Source: Spirochaetales bacterium (GTDB lineage Bacteria; Spirochaetota; Spirochaetia; Sphaerochaetales; Sphaerochaetaceae). Taken from it: 44,090 nucleotides of DNA. The notes beneath the pieces are model-generated. The model saw nothing but the letters and a program-made list of their open reading frames with translations, was not told where the DNA came from and did not search any database. Where the stretch lies: the NCBI GenBank assembly GCA_012519115.1, contig JAAYQW010000051.1, forward strand, positions 1 through 44,090. Direction: 5' to 3'. Made by a program: the position numbers and the translations under genes. Positions 1 to 7,539 of the stretch are shown here, piece by piece. How positions within the stretch are numbered: position 1 is the first letter of the stretch; each line of letters begins with the position of its first letter.

Positions 1-127
1 AGTAGGCTGGAAGAGCCGGATGGAGGTCGATGGCCGTACCTGCTCTTCGAGAACAAAACCACCGACTAAGCTTGTAGATGTCATTGGATGGCACATTAGG
101 ACGGGGGTTCGAATCCCCCCACCTCCA
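1..127 (+). ncRNA. ssrA: tmRNA (ssrA), 3' part only
   Basis: This is the 3' portion of transfer-messenger RNA, which rescues stalled ribosomes together with SmpB. The block from GACTAAGC at about 63 through the T arm (GGGGG TTCGAAT CCCCC) to the acceptor strand ACCTCCA ending at 127 matches the conserved 3' end of bacterial tmRNAs. The third base in from the discriminator end of the acceptor (T124) fits the G3-U70 pair that makes tmRNA an alanyl-tRNA synthetase substrate. The terminal CCA is not encoded (CAA at 128-130), so it must be added enzymatically. The 5' end and tag-peptide frame lie left of the window. The partner gene smpB is at 11.9-12.4 kb on the other strand. Confidence 0.93.
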
Positions 128-134
128 CAAAAGA

Positions 135-183
135 CAAACCCGTCTCTCTGAGTTGATTCTCTGAGATGGCGGGTTTTCTTTTC
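135..183 (+). terminator. Rho-independent terminator of ssrA
   Basis: AAACCCG (136-142) pairs perfectly with CGGGTTT (170-176). An inner TCTC/GAGA pairing extends the stem, and the hairpin is followed by a T-rich tail (TTTTCTTTT). It starts 9 bases after the tmRNA 3' end. From here to the Fic gene at 403 I see only AT-rich non-coding DNA with no convincing promoter. Confidence 0.8.
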
Positions 184-402
184 CTCTTTTACTAGCAATG
201 TTAACATCTTTTCAAATCATCCCCTACATCATTTATCTTCCATTAGCCGGAATTTAGGATGAATCCGTTTTGGCGGAGCTATCGCAATGTCCAACGCTCG
301 TTTGAGGAAATCCACTTGATTTTTCCTTCCCGACTCTTTATTTTAGGATATATAGTAAAAATAAAATAAAGACGAATCTTATTTTAGTTTGAGGATGGTA
401 GG

Positions 403-1572
403 ATGAAACGAGAACTCCAAGGCAGATACGTGACCATATCGACGGTGGGTGAGGCGGCCCGGGCCTTCGTGCCCGCGCCGCTGCCACCGTGTCCGCCCAT
501 TGACTGGACTCCCAAGCTGCGCAGCAAGTTCGACCAGGCGTTGCTGGCGCTCGGACGATTGGACAGCGTCTCGACCCTGCTGCCTGAAATCTCGCTGTTC
601 CTCTACATGTATGTTCGCAAAGAGGCGGTGCTTTCCTCCATGATCGAGGGGACGCAGTCGTCGCTGTCGGACCTGCTGTTGTTCGAACTGGATGAGCAAC
701 CGGGCGTTCCGTTGGATAACGTGCGGGAGGTCAGCAACTATGTCGCCGCCCTCGACCATGGATTGAGGCTGTTGGAAGAAGGGCTGCCGCTGTCGCTCAG
801 GATGTTCCGTGAGATCCACGCTGTACTACTGGCCAAGGGCCGGGGCGGTAATCAAACCCCCGGAGAATTCAGGCGCAGCCAGAACTGGATCGGCGGCACT
901 CGGCCGGGCAACGCTGCATTCGTTCCGCCTCCTGCCGAGGAGGTGCCGGAGTGCATGAGCAAACTGGAGCTTTTCATCCATGACCAGCCGGAGCCGACTC
1001 CGGTGCTGCTCAAGGCGGCTCTGGCCCATGTGCAGTTCGAGACGATCCACCCGTTTCTTGATGGCAACGGCCGTCTCGGTCGTCTGCTGATTACGCTGCT
1101 TCTGTACGAGCAGAAGGTGCTGCGGAAGCCGATACTCTACCTCAGCCTCTACTTCAAGACGCATCGTCAGCAGTACTACGAGTTGCTGAACAATGTACGT
1201 TTGACCGGCGATTGGGAAGCTTGGCTCGACTTCTTCGCCGAAGCCGTGATCGTCACCGCCACCCAGGTTGTGGAAACTACACAACAGCTTCTCGACCTGA
1301 CGAACCAGGATCGCGACAAGATTGTCGGCCTCGGACGAGCGGCGTCATCCGCTCTGCAGATCCACCGGGTGCTGATGGAACATCCCATCGCCACCTCAGG
1401 CTGGCTCGTGGAGAAGACCGGAATCACTCCCGCAACGGTCAACAAGGCGCTCGGTCACCTGGAGAGGCTCGGCATCGTCAAGGAACTGACCGCCCAGAAA
1501 CGCAACCGCCTGTTCAGCTACGCTGGCTATATCGAGATCATGAACCGCGGCACGGAACTGCCGGGCAGGTAG
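403..1572 (+). CDS. Fic family protein AMP-transferase, class II (N-terminal inhibitory helix), with C-terminal winged helix
   Basis: Fic enzymes transfer AMP (sometimes other nucleotide moieties) from a nucleotide to a hydroxyl side chain of a target protein. The catalytic motif HPFLDGNGR is at residues 216-224. A flap-like segment GGTRPGNAAFVPPP is at 164-177, and the inhibitory-helix motif SSMIEG is at 78-83, fitting (S/T)xxxE(G/N) with Glu82 as the predicted autoinhibitory residue. The last ~80 residues look like a winged helix-turn-helix, as in many 370-390-residue Fic proteins. ATG 403 has GAGG 8 bases upstream. G+C is much higher than in neighbours (42 of 60 bases at 901-960), which suggests acquisition from a GC-rich donor. 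The target protein is unknown. No antitoxin gene is adjacent, consistent with inhibition in cis. Confidence 0.9.
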   Translation: MKRELQGRYVTISTVGEAARAFVPAPLPPCPPIDWTPKLRSKFDQALLALGRLDSVSTLLPEISLFLYMYVRKEAVLSSMIEGTQSSLSDLLLFELDEQPGVPLDNVREVSNYVAALDHGLRLLEEGLPLSLRMFREIHAVLLAKGRGGNQTPGEFRRSQNWIGGTRPGNAAFVPPPAEEVPECMSKLELFIHDQPEPTPVLLKAALAHVQFETIHPFLDGNGRLGRLLITLLLYEQKVLRKPILYLSLYFKTHRQQYYELLNNVRLTGDWEAWLDFFAEAVIVTATQVVETTQQLLDLTNQDRDKIVGLGRAASSALQIHRVLMEHPIATSGWLVEKTGITPATVNKALGHLERLGIVKELTAQKRNRLFSYAGYIEIMNRGTELPGR

Positions 1573-1591
1573 GCCGGTTCGGCCCGGTTTT
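1572..1591 (+). terminator. Possible short terminator after fic
   Basis: GGCCG (1572-1576) pairs with CGGCC (1580-1584) across a GTT loop, followed by CGG and four T. The stem is short but all G-C. It begins on the last base of the fic stop codon. Weakly supported. Confidence 0.35.
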
Positions 1592-1650
1592 CGAAATCGA
1601 ATCGGATTCCTTGGGAGATTGCTTTTATCTATTGGGAGACAGCCCTCTTT

Positions 1651-2602
1651 TTACTCATCACGATCGACAACCTTCGGATTAAAGTAATACCCCCGATTCC
1701 TTCCTGACTCATCGGAAGGAATCAGAAAACCCTTCCGAACCAGATACTGGATGTCTCGAAAGGCGACCGTCTTTGAGCATGTTGTCATCTTCATCCATTT
1801 TTCCGTGGTGAGCTTTCCGAAAAACGAGCCATCGGCCAGTCTGTAGAGCACGCTCATCTGTCTGGAGTTGAACTCGTTCGGGTCAAGGGATTTCATGAAG
1901 GCGGTTGTTGAAAGGACTTTCTTCAACGTTTCTCTTGATTGCACAATGCATTCTGAAACCATGGTGAGAAACCAGACGACCCAATTTGAGACATCCATAT
2001 CAGGATTGTCTTTCGAGGCGGCCTGAATCTGCTTATAATAGGAGTTCCTGTCTTTGAGAATTCCCGTGGAGATATTGAACGCATGGAAAGCATCACCTGA
2101 ATTCAAGCGTATGAGATAATCTGTAATCGCCCTTGAGATTCGACCATTGCCATCCTCAAACGGGTGAATGATCACGAACCGGAGTAAGGCTGCCGCCGCT
2201 TTGACAAACGGATCCAACGCCGTCTCGTCATTGATGAAGGAAAGCAGGCGATCCATCTCCGCATGAACACATTCAGGGGGGTACCGCTTCATAGATGATC
2301 TCCCGGATGTTTCCGGAGACTCGCATGACATATTCAGGTCCTTTCCTGTATGCACCGATCGTTTTCGGCTTTATTCCAGCCTTGTTTTCAAAAAGATTCA
2401 TATGCCAATCGAACAGTCGCCGGTGGGTCAGCGGTTCATGGTTTTCCAACGCATCCGCAACCATCGATACGATGCTTTGGGCGTATGCGCTGTCCTTTGA
2501 TGTTCCCATGAAGACGACATCAAGACGTTTTGAAACCGATGAATACACCGAGTCGAGATCGATCGTTTCATATTTGGAACTAATATTATTAACATTCCAT
2601 TT
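1651..2602 (-). pseudogene. Decayed Fic/DOC family gene (5'-truncated and frameshifted)
   Basis: A second Fic protein related to the long class carrying an N-terminal DUF4172 domain. The upstream piece (about 2602-2273) reads LTHRRLFDWHMNLF and ends at a TGA just after EAVPP. The downstream piece (about 2284-1651) continues with PECVHAEM, carries the intact Fic motif HPFEDGNGR, and ends in a winged-helix-like tail. Removing one C from the C6 run (G6 at 2276-2281 on the plus strand) restores one frame, giving EAVPPECVHAEM across the junction. At the 5' end an in-frame TAA lies just before SSKYETIDLDSV, which aligns with the conserved SSxIEGExL region, so roughly the first 90-100 residues are missing. 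I infer a pseudogene; a sequencing error could explain the frameshift but not the 5' loss. It is convergent with the intact fic gene. Confidence 0.8.
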
Positions 2603-2732
2603 TTAAACCGAAAGACAGTGGTATTTCTTTTACCTGAGTGATTTCAATTTCAATCTTTATATTTTCTATCCGTATCAATAGTTAGCGATATATAGAATCG
2701 CCTTTTCAGGTTAAATACAGGTTTTTTCCATC

Positions 2733-2788
2733 TTTAACATCGATTTAACGTGACTTCTCTTTTTCATTTAACATTGCAAACCTACAAT
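2733..2788 (+). promoter_or_regulatory. Probable PHO box and promoter of the pst-pho operon
   Basis: Direct repeats of TTTAAC occur at 2733-2738 and 2744-2749 (11-bp spacing) and again at 2767-2772 (23 bp later, about two helical turns). The last copy ends 10 bases before a -10 element TACAAT (2783-2788). Tandem ~11-bp repeats abutting a -10 with no good -35 are the known layout of PhoB/PhoP-activated promoters. The cognate PhoB is encoded in the same operon, which implies autoregulation. Apart from this site I see nothing in 2603-2835. Confidence 0.6.
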
Positions 2789-2835
2789 GAGGCCAAGAAA
2801 AAAGAAACTATCATATAGATAGAGGAGAAAATACA

Positions 2836-3645
2836 ATGAAAAAAATCATGTATGTGATGTTGATCATGGTTCTCGTAATGGGTGGATTGTTCGCCCAAGG
2901 AACAAAGGAGAGTGGAGGCATGGTATCTACGGATGGCTCGACCTCCATGGAAAAGATCATCGGAGCTCTAGGCGAAAAGTTTGTGGCGGATAATTCCGGG
3001 GTGACCTTCACCTATAACCCCACCGGATCCGGAAGTGGAATTACCGCAGTAGCAGAAGGCCGCTGTGACATCGGGCTCTCAAGCCGCGCACTCAAGGATT
3101 CTGAGAAAGCGAAGGGCTTGAAGGAAACTGTTCTAGCCTATGACGGTATCGCCATCATCGTGAACAACGCGAATGCGGTAACCGACCTGACGCTTGATCA
3201 GATTGCAAAAATGTACACAGGCCAGATCACGAATTGGAAAGAAGTCGGTGGTAAAGACGCATCCATCGTACTGATCGGACGTGAAGCGGGTAGCGGTACT
3301 CGCGACGGCTTTGAAACCATCACGAAAACAAAGGACAAGTGTGCTTACAGACAGGAGCTTACTTCTACCGGAGATGTAATCGCAACCGTTGCACGGAATG
3401 CGGATGCCATCGGCTACGCTTCTCTTGCCTCAGTCAAGGATACGGTCAAGTCGGTTTCTGTAGGCGGTGTGGTACCCTCCGAGAAAACGGTAAAAGATGG
3501 AAGCTATGTTGTGCAACGCCCCTTCGTGCTGGTTACCAAAGTGGACACGCCACTTTCCAAAACTGCGCAGGAGTTTTTTGACTACATCACCTCGCCAAAG
3601 GCGACACCGATCATCTCCGCTTCAGGTGCAGTAAGCACCCACTGA
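2836..3645 (+). CDS. pstS: PstS, periplasmic phosphate-binding protein
   Basis: Captures inorganic phosphate in the periplasm and delivers it to the PstCAB transporter. The 269-residue product starts with a spirochaete-type signal peptide (cleavage expected near FAQ-GTKES, residues 20-22) that lacks a lipobox cysteine, so it is probably soluble rather than a lipoprotein. Phosphate-binding segments are visible: STDGSTSMEKI near the N-terminus, GSGSGI, GRCDIGLSSR and AGSGTRDGFE. The length fits the short PstS family. ATG 2836 is preceded by GAGGAG. It is the first gene of a seven-gene operon, separated from pstC by a hairpin that may raise its expression relative to the permease genes. Confidence 0.95.
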   Translation: MKKIMYVMLIMVLVMGGLFAQGTKESGGMVSTDGSTSMEKIIGALGEKFVADNSGVTFTYNPTGSGSGITAVAEGRCDIGLSSRALKDSEKAKGLKETVLAYDGIAIIVNNANAVTDLTLDQIAKMYTGQITNWKEVGGKDASIVLIGREAGSGTRDGFETITKTKDKCAYRQELTSTGDVIATVARNADAIGYASLASVKDTVKSVSVGGVVPSEKTVKDGSYVVQRPFVLVTKVDTPLSKTAQEFFDYITSPKATPIISASGAVSTH

Positions 3646-3662
3646 TGTGGCGCATCAGGAAT

Positions 3663-3698
3663 GCGGCGCTTCCGATGATGGAAGCGCTGCACATTTTT
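3663..3698 (+). terminator. Hairpin between pstS and pstC (attenuator or mRNA-stabilising)
   Basis: GCGGCGCTTCC (3663-3673) pairs with GGAAGCGCTGC (3680-3690) over a GATGAT loop: 11 bp with a single G-U pair, followed by ACATTTTTTA. It resembles an intrinsic terminator but lies inside the operon. Partial termination or 3' protection here would give more pstS than pstCAB message, a known feature of binding-protein transporter operons. Confidence 0.7.
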
Positions 3699-3718
3699 TA
3701 TGTATTTAGGAACGTTTG

Positions 3719-4597
3719 ATGAGACAGACTAAGAATCTAAAGAGAACCGTTGAGAAGGTGATACAGATAGTATTTCTCATGCTCGGACTTGTGACCGTGG
3801 GCTGTGTGCTCCTCATCACGGTCTATATCATCATCTCGGGTCTCCCCGCGATCCGGGAAATAGGCCTTGTCGATTTCCTGTTCGGCAAGAGGTGGGCAAG
3901 CACGGCAACCCCGCCTTCCTATGGAATCCTGCCATTTATTCTCACCTCGGTATACGGCACAGCCGGCGCAATCGTGCTCGGTGTGCCGGTTGGCTTCTTG
4001 ACGGCGGTATATCTATCAAAAGTCGCATCGAAGCGCGTCAAAGAGCTCGTATCTGAAGCGGTAAGCCTGCTTGCCGGTATTCCCTCCGTGGTATACGGAC
4101 TTGTAGGTATGCTTGTGCTCGTTCCAGCGATCAGGACGATATTCGGCATACCGGATGGAGCAAGCCTGCTTGCCGCGATCCTCGTGCTTTCGGTGATGAT
4201 CCTGCCTTCCATCGTGAAGGTGTCCATAACGGCATTGGACGCGGTTCCTGAGGAATATGAACAAGCGTCCCTTGCACTTGGCGCGACGAAGACGGAAACA
4301 TGGTTCCGTGTTTCCGTACCCGCGGCAAAGAGCGGTATCGCGGCAGCTGTCGTACTGGGTGTTGGGCGCGCCATCGGTGAAGCGATGGCGGTGATGATGG
4401 TATCCGGCAACGTGCCGAATATGCCACAGCTCTTTCAAAGCGTCCGCTTCCTCACCACGGCGGTGGCTAGCGAAATGTCCTATTCGGCAGGGTTGCAGCG
4501 GCAGGCGCTGTTCTCCATAGCGTTGGTGCTGTATCTGTTCATCCTGCTGATAAACGCCGTATTCAATGTGCTGCTTAAAGGGGGAAAGAAGCAATGA
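3719..4597 (+). CDS. pstC: PstC, phosphate ABC transporter permease
   Basis: One of two inner-membrane subunits forming the phosphate channel. The 292-residue product has about six hydrophobic spans. The ABC-permease coupling (EAA) region is visible near EYEQASLALGATKTETW and VLGVGRAIGEAMAV. ATG 3719 is preferred over the in-frame TTG at 3716 because an AGG at 3708-3710 sits 8 bases upstream of it. Its stop overlaps the pstA start (ATGA, 4594-4597), suggesting translational coupling. Confidence 0.95.
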   Translation: MRQTKNLKRTVEKVIQIVFLMLGLVTVGCVLLITVYIIISGLPAIREIGLVDFLFGKRWASTATPPSYGILPFILTSVYGTAGAIVLGVPVGFLTAVYLSKVASKRVKELVSEAVSLLAGIPSVVYGLVGMLVLVPAIRTIFGIPDGASLLAAILVLSVMILPSIVKVSITALDAVPEEYEQASLALGATKTETWFRVSVPAAKSGIAAAVVLGVGRAIGEAMAVMMVSGNVPNMPQLFQSVRFLTTAVASEMSYSAGLQRQALFSIALVLYLFILLINAVFNVLLKGGKKQ

Positions 4598-5463
4598 ACA
4601 GGAATAATCCATCCTTATCCAAAAGTCGGAAGACGTATGGCGCAGTCATGAATGCTCTCATGTTGGCAGCTACGGGATTCACCGTGGCATTGGTGGTGTT
4701 TCTGGTCCTCTATGTCATGATACGCGGACTTCCTCATATCACGTGGGAGCTTCTTTCAACAGCGCCCAGTTACTTGACGGAACGCATCGGCATTCTCCCG
4801 GATATCCTCAACACGGTGTATATCGTCCTGGCGACACTCGTCGTCGTTCTGCCACTCGGTGTGGGTGCGGCGATATATCTTACCGAGTATGCAACCAACA
4901 GAAGGGTGGTCGTCGCCATCGAGTATGCGGCGGAGACGCTTTCCGGTATTCCGTCCATCATCTATGGACTCGTGGGCATGCTGTTCTTCTGCCAGTTTCT
5001 GAGTATGCGGACCTCCCTTATGGCAGGTGCGCTGACGCTGGTGATTATGAACCTTCCCACCATCATGCGGACTACGCAGGAAAGCTTGAAAGCCGTACCT
5101 CAAAGCTATCGGGAGGGTGCCTTCGGCCTTGGAGCGGGCAAGTGGCGGGTGATTCGGACCGTAGTGCTGCCAAGCTGCATAGACGGCGTGATCACTGGTT
5201 GCATCCTTTCCGTCGGACGGATACTCGGCGAATCGGCGGCGCTGTTGTTCACGGCAGGCTTTGCTCACGCGTTGAACGGATTGTTCAAAGGCCTTTCCAG
5301 CGCCGGTGCGACACTCACCGTAGCCTTGTATGTATATGCCAAGGAGCAGGGTGAGTTCGATGTAGCCTTCGCCATCGCTGCAATACTGATGATGCTTACC
5401 CTCATCATCAACATGAGCGCTACGCTGGTGGGCAAATACTTTCAAAAAAGGAAGAACTCATGA
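4594..5463 (+). CDS. pstA: PstA, phosphate ABC transporter permease
   Basis: Second membrane subunit of the high-affinity phosphate importer, partner of PstC. The 289-residue protein has an N-terminal membrane span near residues 16-38 followed by the permease domain. The coupling-loop region reads [15 protein letters not shown] and is followed by [14 protein letters not shown]. It begins inside the pstC stop codon and ends in a 4-base overlap with pstB (ATGA at 5460-5463). Confidence 0.95.
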   Translation: MNRNNPSLSKSRKTYGAVMNALMLAATGFTVALVVFLVLYVMIRGLPHITWELLSTAPSYLTERIGILPDILNTVYIVLATLVVVLPLGVGAAIYLTEYATNRRVVVAIEYAAETLSGIPSIIYGLVGMLFFCQFLSMRTSLMAGALTLVIMNLPTIMRTTQESLKAVPQSYREGAFGLGAGKWRVIRTVVLPSCIDGVITGCILSVGRILGESAALLFTAGFAHALNGLFKGLSSAGATLTVALYVYAKEQGEFDVAFAIAAILMMLTLIINMSATLVGKYFQKRKNS

Positions 5464-6215
5464 AATCAATCATCACGGTTCGGGACCTGAGTCTCTGGTA
5501 CTCGCAAATACAAGCACTTAAAACCGTCAATATGGAAATTCCCGAAAAGAGCATCACGGCATTGATCGGCCCCTCCGGCTGCGGCAAGTCCACATTCTTG
5601 AAAACACTCAACCGCATGAACGATCTCATAGATGGAGTAAAAATTACAGGCGAAGTACGTTACCGCGATACCGACATCTATGCACCCTCGACCGATGTGA
5701 ACGAGCTGAGACGGGAGATAGGCATGGTATTCCAAAAACCCAATCCCTTTCCCATGAGCATCTATGATAACGTGGCTTACGGGCCGCGCACCCATGAGAT
5801 CAGAAACCGGGCGAAGCTCGATGACATCGTGGAGCGCGCCCTGACTGATGCGGCGTTATGGGACGAGGTGAAGGATCGGCTAAGAAAATCGGCGATGGGT
5901 CTTTCCGGCGGACAACAGCAAAGACTTTGCATCGCCCGGGCACTTGCGGTAGAACCGCAGGTGCTCCTGATGGACGAGCCGACAAGCGCGCTCGATCCGA
6001 TTTCAACATCGAAGATTGAAGACCTTGCCACGACGCTTAAAAGCCGATATACAATCATTATAGTGACGCACAATATGCATCAAGCTGTCCGCATCTCAGA
6101 TCATACCGCGTTCTTCCTGCTTGGTGAACTTATAGAATTCGGCAATACGGAAAAGATGTTCAGCAATCCGCTGGACAAACGCACAGAGGACTATATCACG
6201 GGGAGGTTCGGATAA
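5460..6215 (+). CDS. pstB: PstB, phosphate ABC transporter ATPase
   Basis: Cytoplasmic ATPase that powers phosphate import (251 residues, the usual PstB size). It carries Walker [10 protein letters not shown] (37-45), the ABC signature LSGGQQQ (148-154) and Walker B VLLMDEP (168-174). The sequence [22 protein letters not shown] is typical of PstB rather than other ABC ATPases. It overlaps pstA upstream by 4 bases and phoU downstream by one base (TAATG). Confidence 0.96.
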   Translation: MKSIITVRDLSLWYSQIQALKTVNMEIPEKSITALIGPSGCGKSTFLKTLNRMNDLIDGVKITGEVRYRDTDIYAPSTDVNELRREIGMVFQKPNPFPMSIYDNVAYGPRTHEIRNRAKLDDIVERALTDAALWDEVKDRLRKSAMGLSGGQQQRLCIARALAVEPQVLLMDEPTSALDPISTSKIEDLATTLKSRYTIIIVTHNMHQAVRISDHTAFFLLGELIEFGNTEKMFSNPLDKRTEDYITGRFG

Positions 6216-6868
6216 TGAGAAACAGATTTGATGAGCAACTAGCCATTCTTAACCGCGAGCTCATCGAAATGGGAGCGCTGTGCGAGGAAGTCATCTCCAT
6301 GGCGGCCAATGCGCTGCTCACAGGTGATACCGAGCTTGCCAGAAAGGTCAAGCCATTGGGTGGTGAAATTGATCAGAAGGAGCGCACGATCGAGGCGATG
6401 TGCCTAAAGCTTCTTTTACAGCAGCAGCCTGTGGCAAGAGACCTAAGACAGATCTCCGCAGCGCTCAAGATGATTACCGACATGGAGCGAATCGGCGACC
6501 AGGCTGAGGATATTTCTGAGATCATCGGCTTCTTGAACGGACGAACCGGCAGGGATTGCGCACCGATAGGTGAGATGGCGACGGCCACCATCAAGATGGT
6601 GACCGAGAGCGTCGATGCCTTCGTCAAGCGCGATATGGAGCTTGCAGACGCGGTCGTGGAGTATGATGACGTCGTGGACGAACTGTTTGACCAAGTAAAA
6701 ACCTCGCTGATTGGAATGATCGCGAAGCACCCGCAGGATGGTGAATATGCGCTCGACCTGCTGATGATAGCCAAATACTTCGAACGCATCGGCGACCATG
6801 CGACAAATATCGCCGAATGGGTGCTGTTCTCCGTGACGGGCTTGCATCGAAGGGAGAATGTAACATGA
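6215..6868 (+). CDS. phoU: PhoU, phosphate transport and signalling regulator
   Basis: PhoU links Pst transporter status to the PhoR kinase and represses the Pho regulon when phosphate is sufficient. The 217-residue product shows the two characteristic three-helix repeats, each with a metal-binding signature: MERIGDQAEDI in the first half and FERIGDHATNIAEW in the second. Position between pstB and phoB-phoR is classical. Its stop overlaps the phoB start (ATGA, 6865-6868). Confidence 0.95.
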   Translation: MRNRFDEQLAILNRELIEMGALCEEVISMAANALLTGDTELARKVKPLGGEIDQKERTIEAMCLKLLLQQQPVARDLRQISAALKMITDMERIGDQAEDISEIIGFLNGRTGRDCAPIGEMATATIKMVTESVDAFVKRDMELADAVVEYDDVVDELFDQVKTSLIGMIAKHPQDGEYALDLLMIAKYFERIGDHATNIAEWVLFSVTGLHRRENVT

Positions 6869-7539
6869 TTTACTGCGTAGAGGATGATGCAAGTATCCGT
6901 GAAATAGAGCTGTACACGCTCCGTTCCACCGGCTTCGCGGCAGAAGGCTTTGCTGACGGCGAATCGTTCTTCGAGGCGATGCAAAAGGAACTGCCTAGAC
7001 TCATCATTCTTGACGTGATGCTCCCCAACATGGACGGCGTGGAAATACTTTCCACGCTTAAGGCCGATGCAAGAACGAAAGACATCCCTGTCATCATGGC
7101 GACGGCCAAGGGCGCTGAATATGATAAAGTTCAAAGCCTCGATCTCGGTGCGGACGACTATCTTGTAAAACCCTTCGGCATGATGGAGATGGTATCTCGA
7201 ATAAAGGCTGTTTTGCGGCGTAGCGAGCCTAGGGAAAGTGCAAGGGTCATTTCAAAAGACAACCTCATGGTCAATCTGACGGAGCATACCGTGCATGTAG
7301 ATGGTGTACGCATCGACCTCACGCTCAAAGAATTCGAGCTGCTCAGGCTGTTTCTCGAAAACCCTGGCAGGGCGTTCACACGGGATCAGATTCTTTCAGA
7401 TATTTGGGGTATAAGCTACGATGGAGAGACTCGCACTGTGGATGTACATGTTCGAACTCTTCGGCGAAAGCTGGGCAGCGCGGGCAACATCGTCGAAACA
7501 GTTCGCGGTGTTGGCTATCGGCTGGAGGCACACCCATGA
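6865..7539 (+). CDS. phoB: PhoB-type response regulator (OmpR/PhoB family)
   Basis: Transcription factor phosphorylated by PhoR under phosphate limitation. The 224-residue product has a receiver domain with acidic pocket D7/D8, phosphoacceptor Asp50 (ILDVMLPNMDG) and the conserved Lys in DDYLVKPFG. A C-terminal winged-helix effector follows (LTLKEFELLRLF, then VDVHVRTLRRKLG and VRGVGYRL). ATG 6865 is chosen because it overlaps the phoU stop and the receiver domain begins directly after it; a longer in-frame GTG reading is not needed. The predicted binding target in this window is the TTTAAC repeat array upstream of pstS. Confidence 0.93.
   Translation: MIYCVEDDASIREIELYTLRSTGFAAEGFADGESFFEAMQKELPRLIILDVMLPNMDGVEILSTLKADARTKDIPVIMATAKGAEYDKVQSLDLGADDYLVKPFGMMEMVSRIKAVLRRSEPRESARVISKDNLMVNLTEHTVHVDGVRIDLTLKEFELLRLFLENPGRAFTRDQILSDIWGISYDGETRTVDVHVRTLRRKLGSAGNIVETVRGVGYRLEAHP

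Noticed and set aside
300-402. Possible fic promoter (TTGATT at 316 with TATAGT at 351)
   Set aside because: The spacing is about 29 bases, far from 17, and no better pair was found.
403-2602. The two Fic genes as a toxin-antitoxin pair
   Set aside because: They are convergent, one is broken, both belong to Fic itself, and no small Fic-inhibiting antitoxin frame is adjacent.
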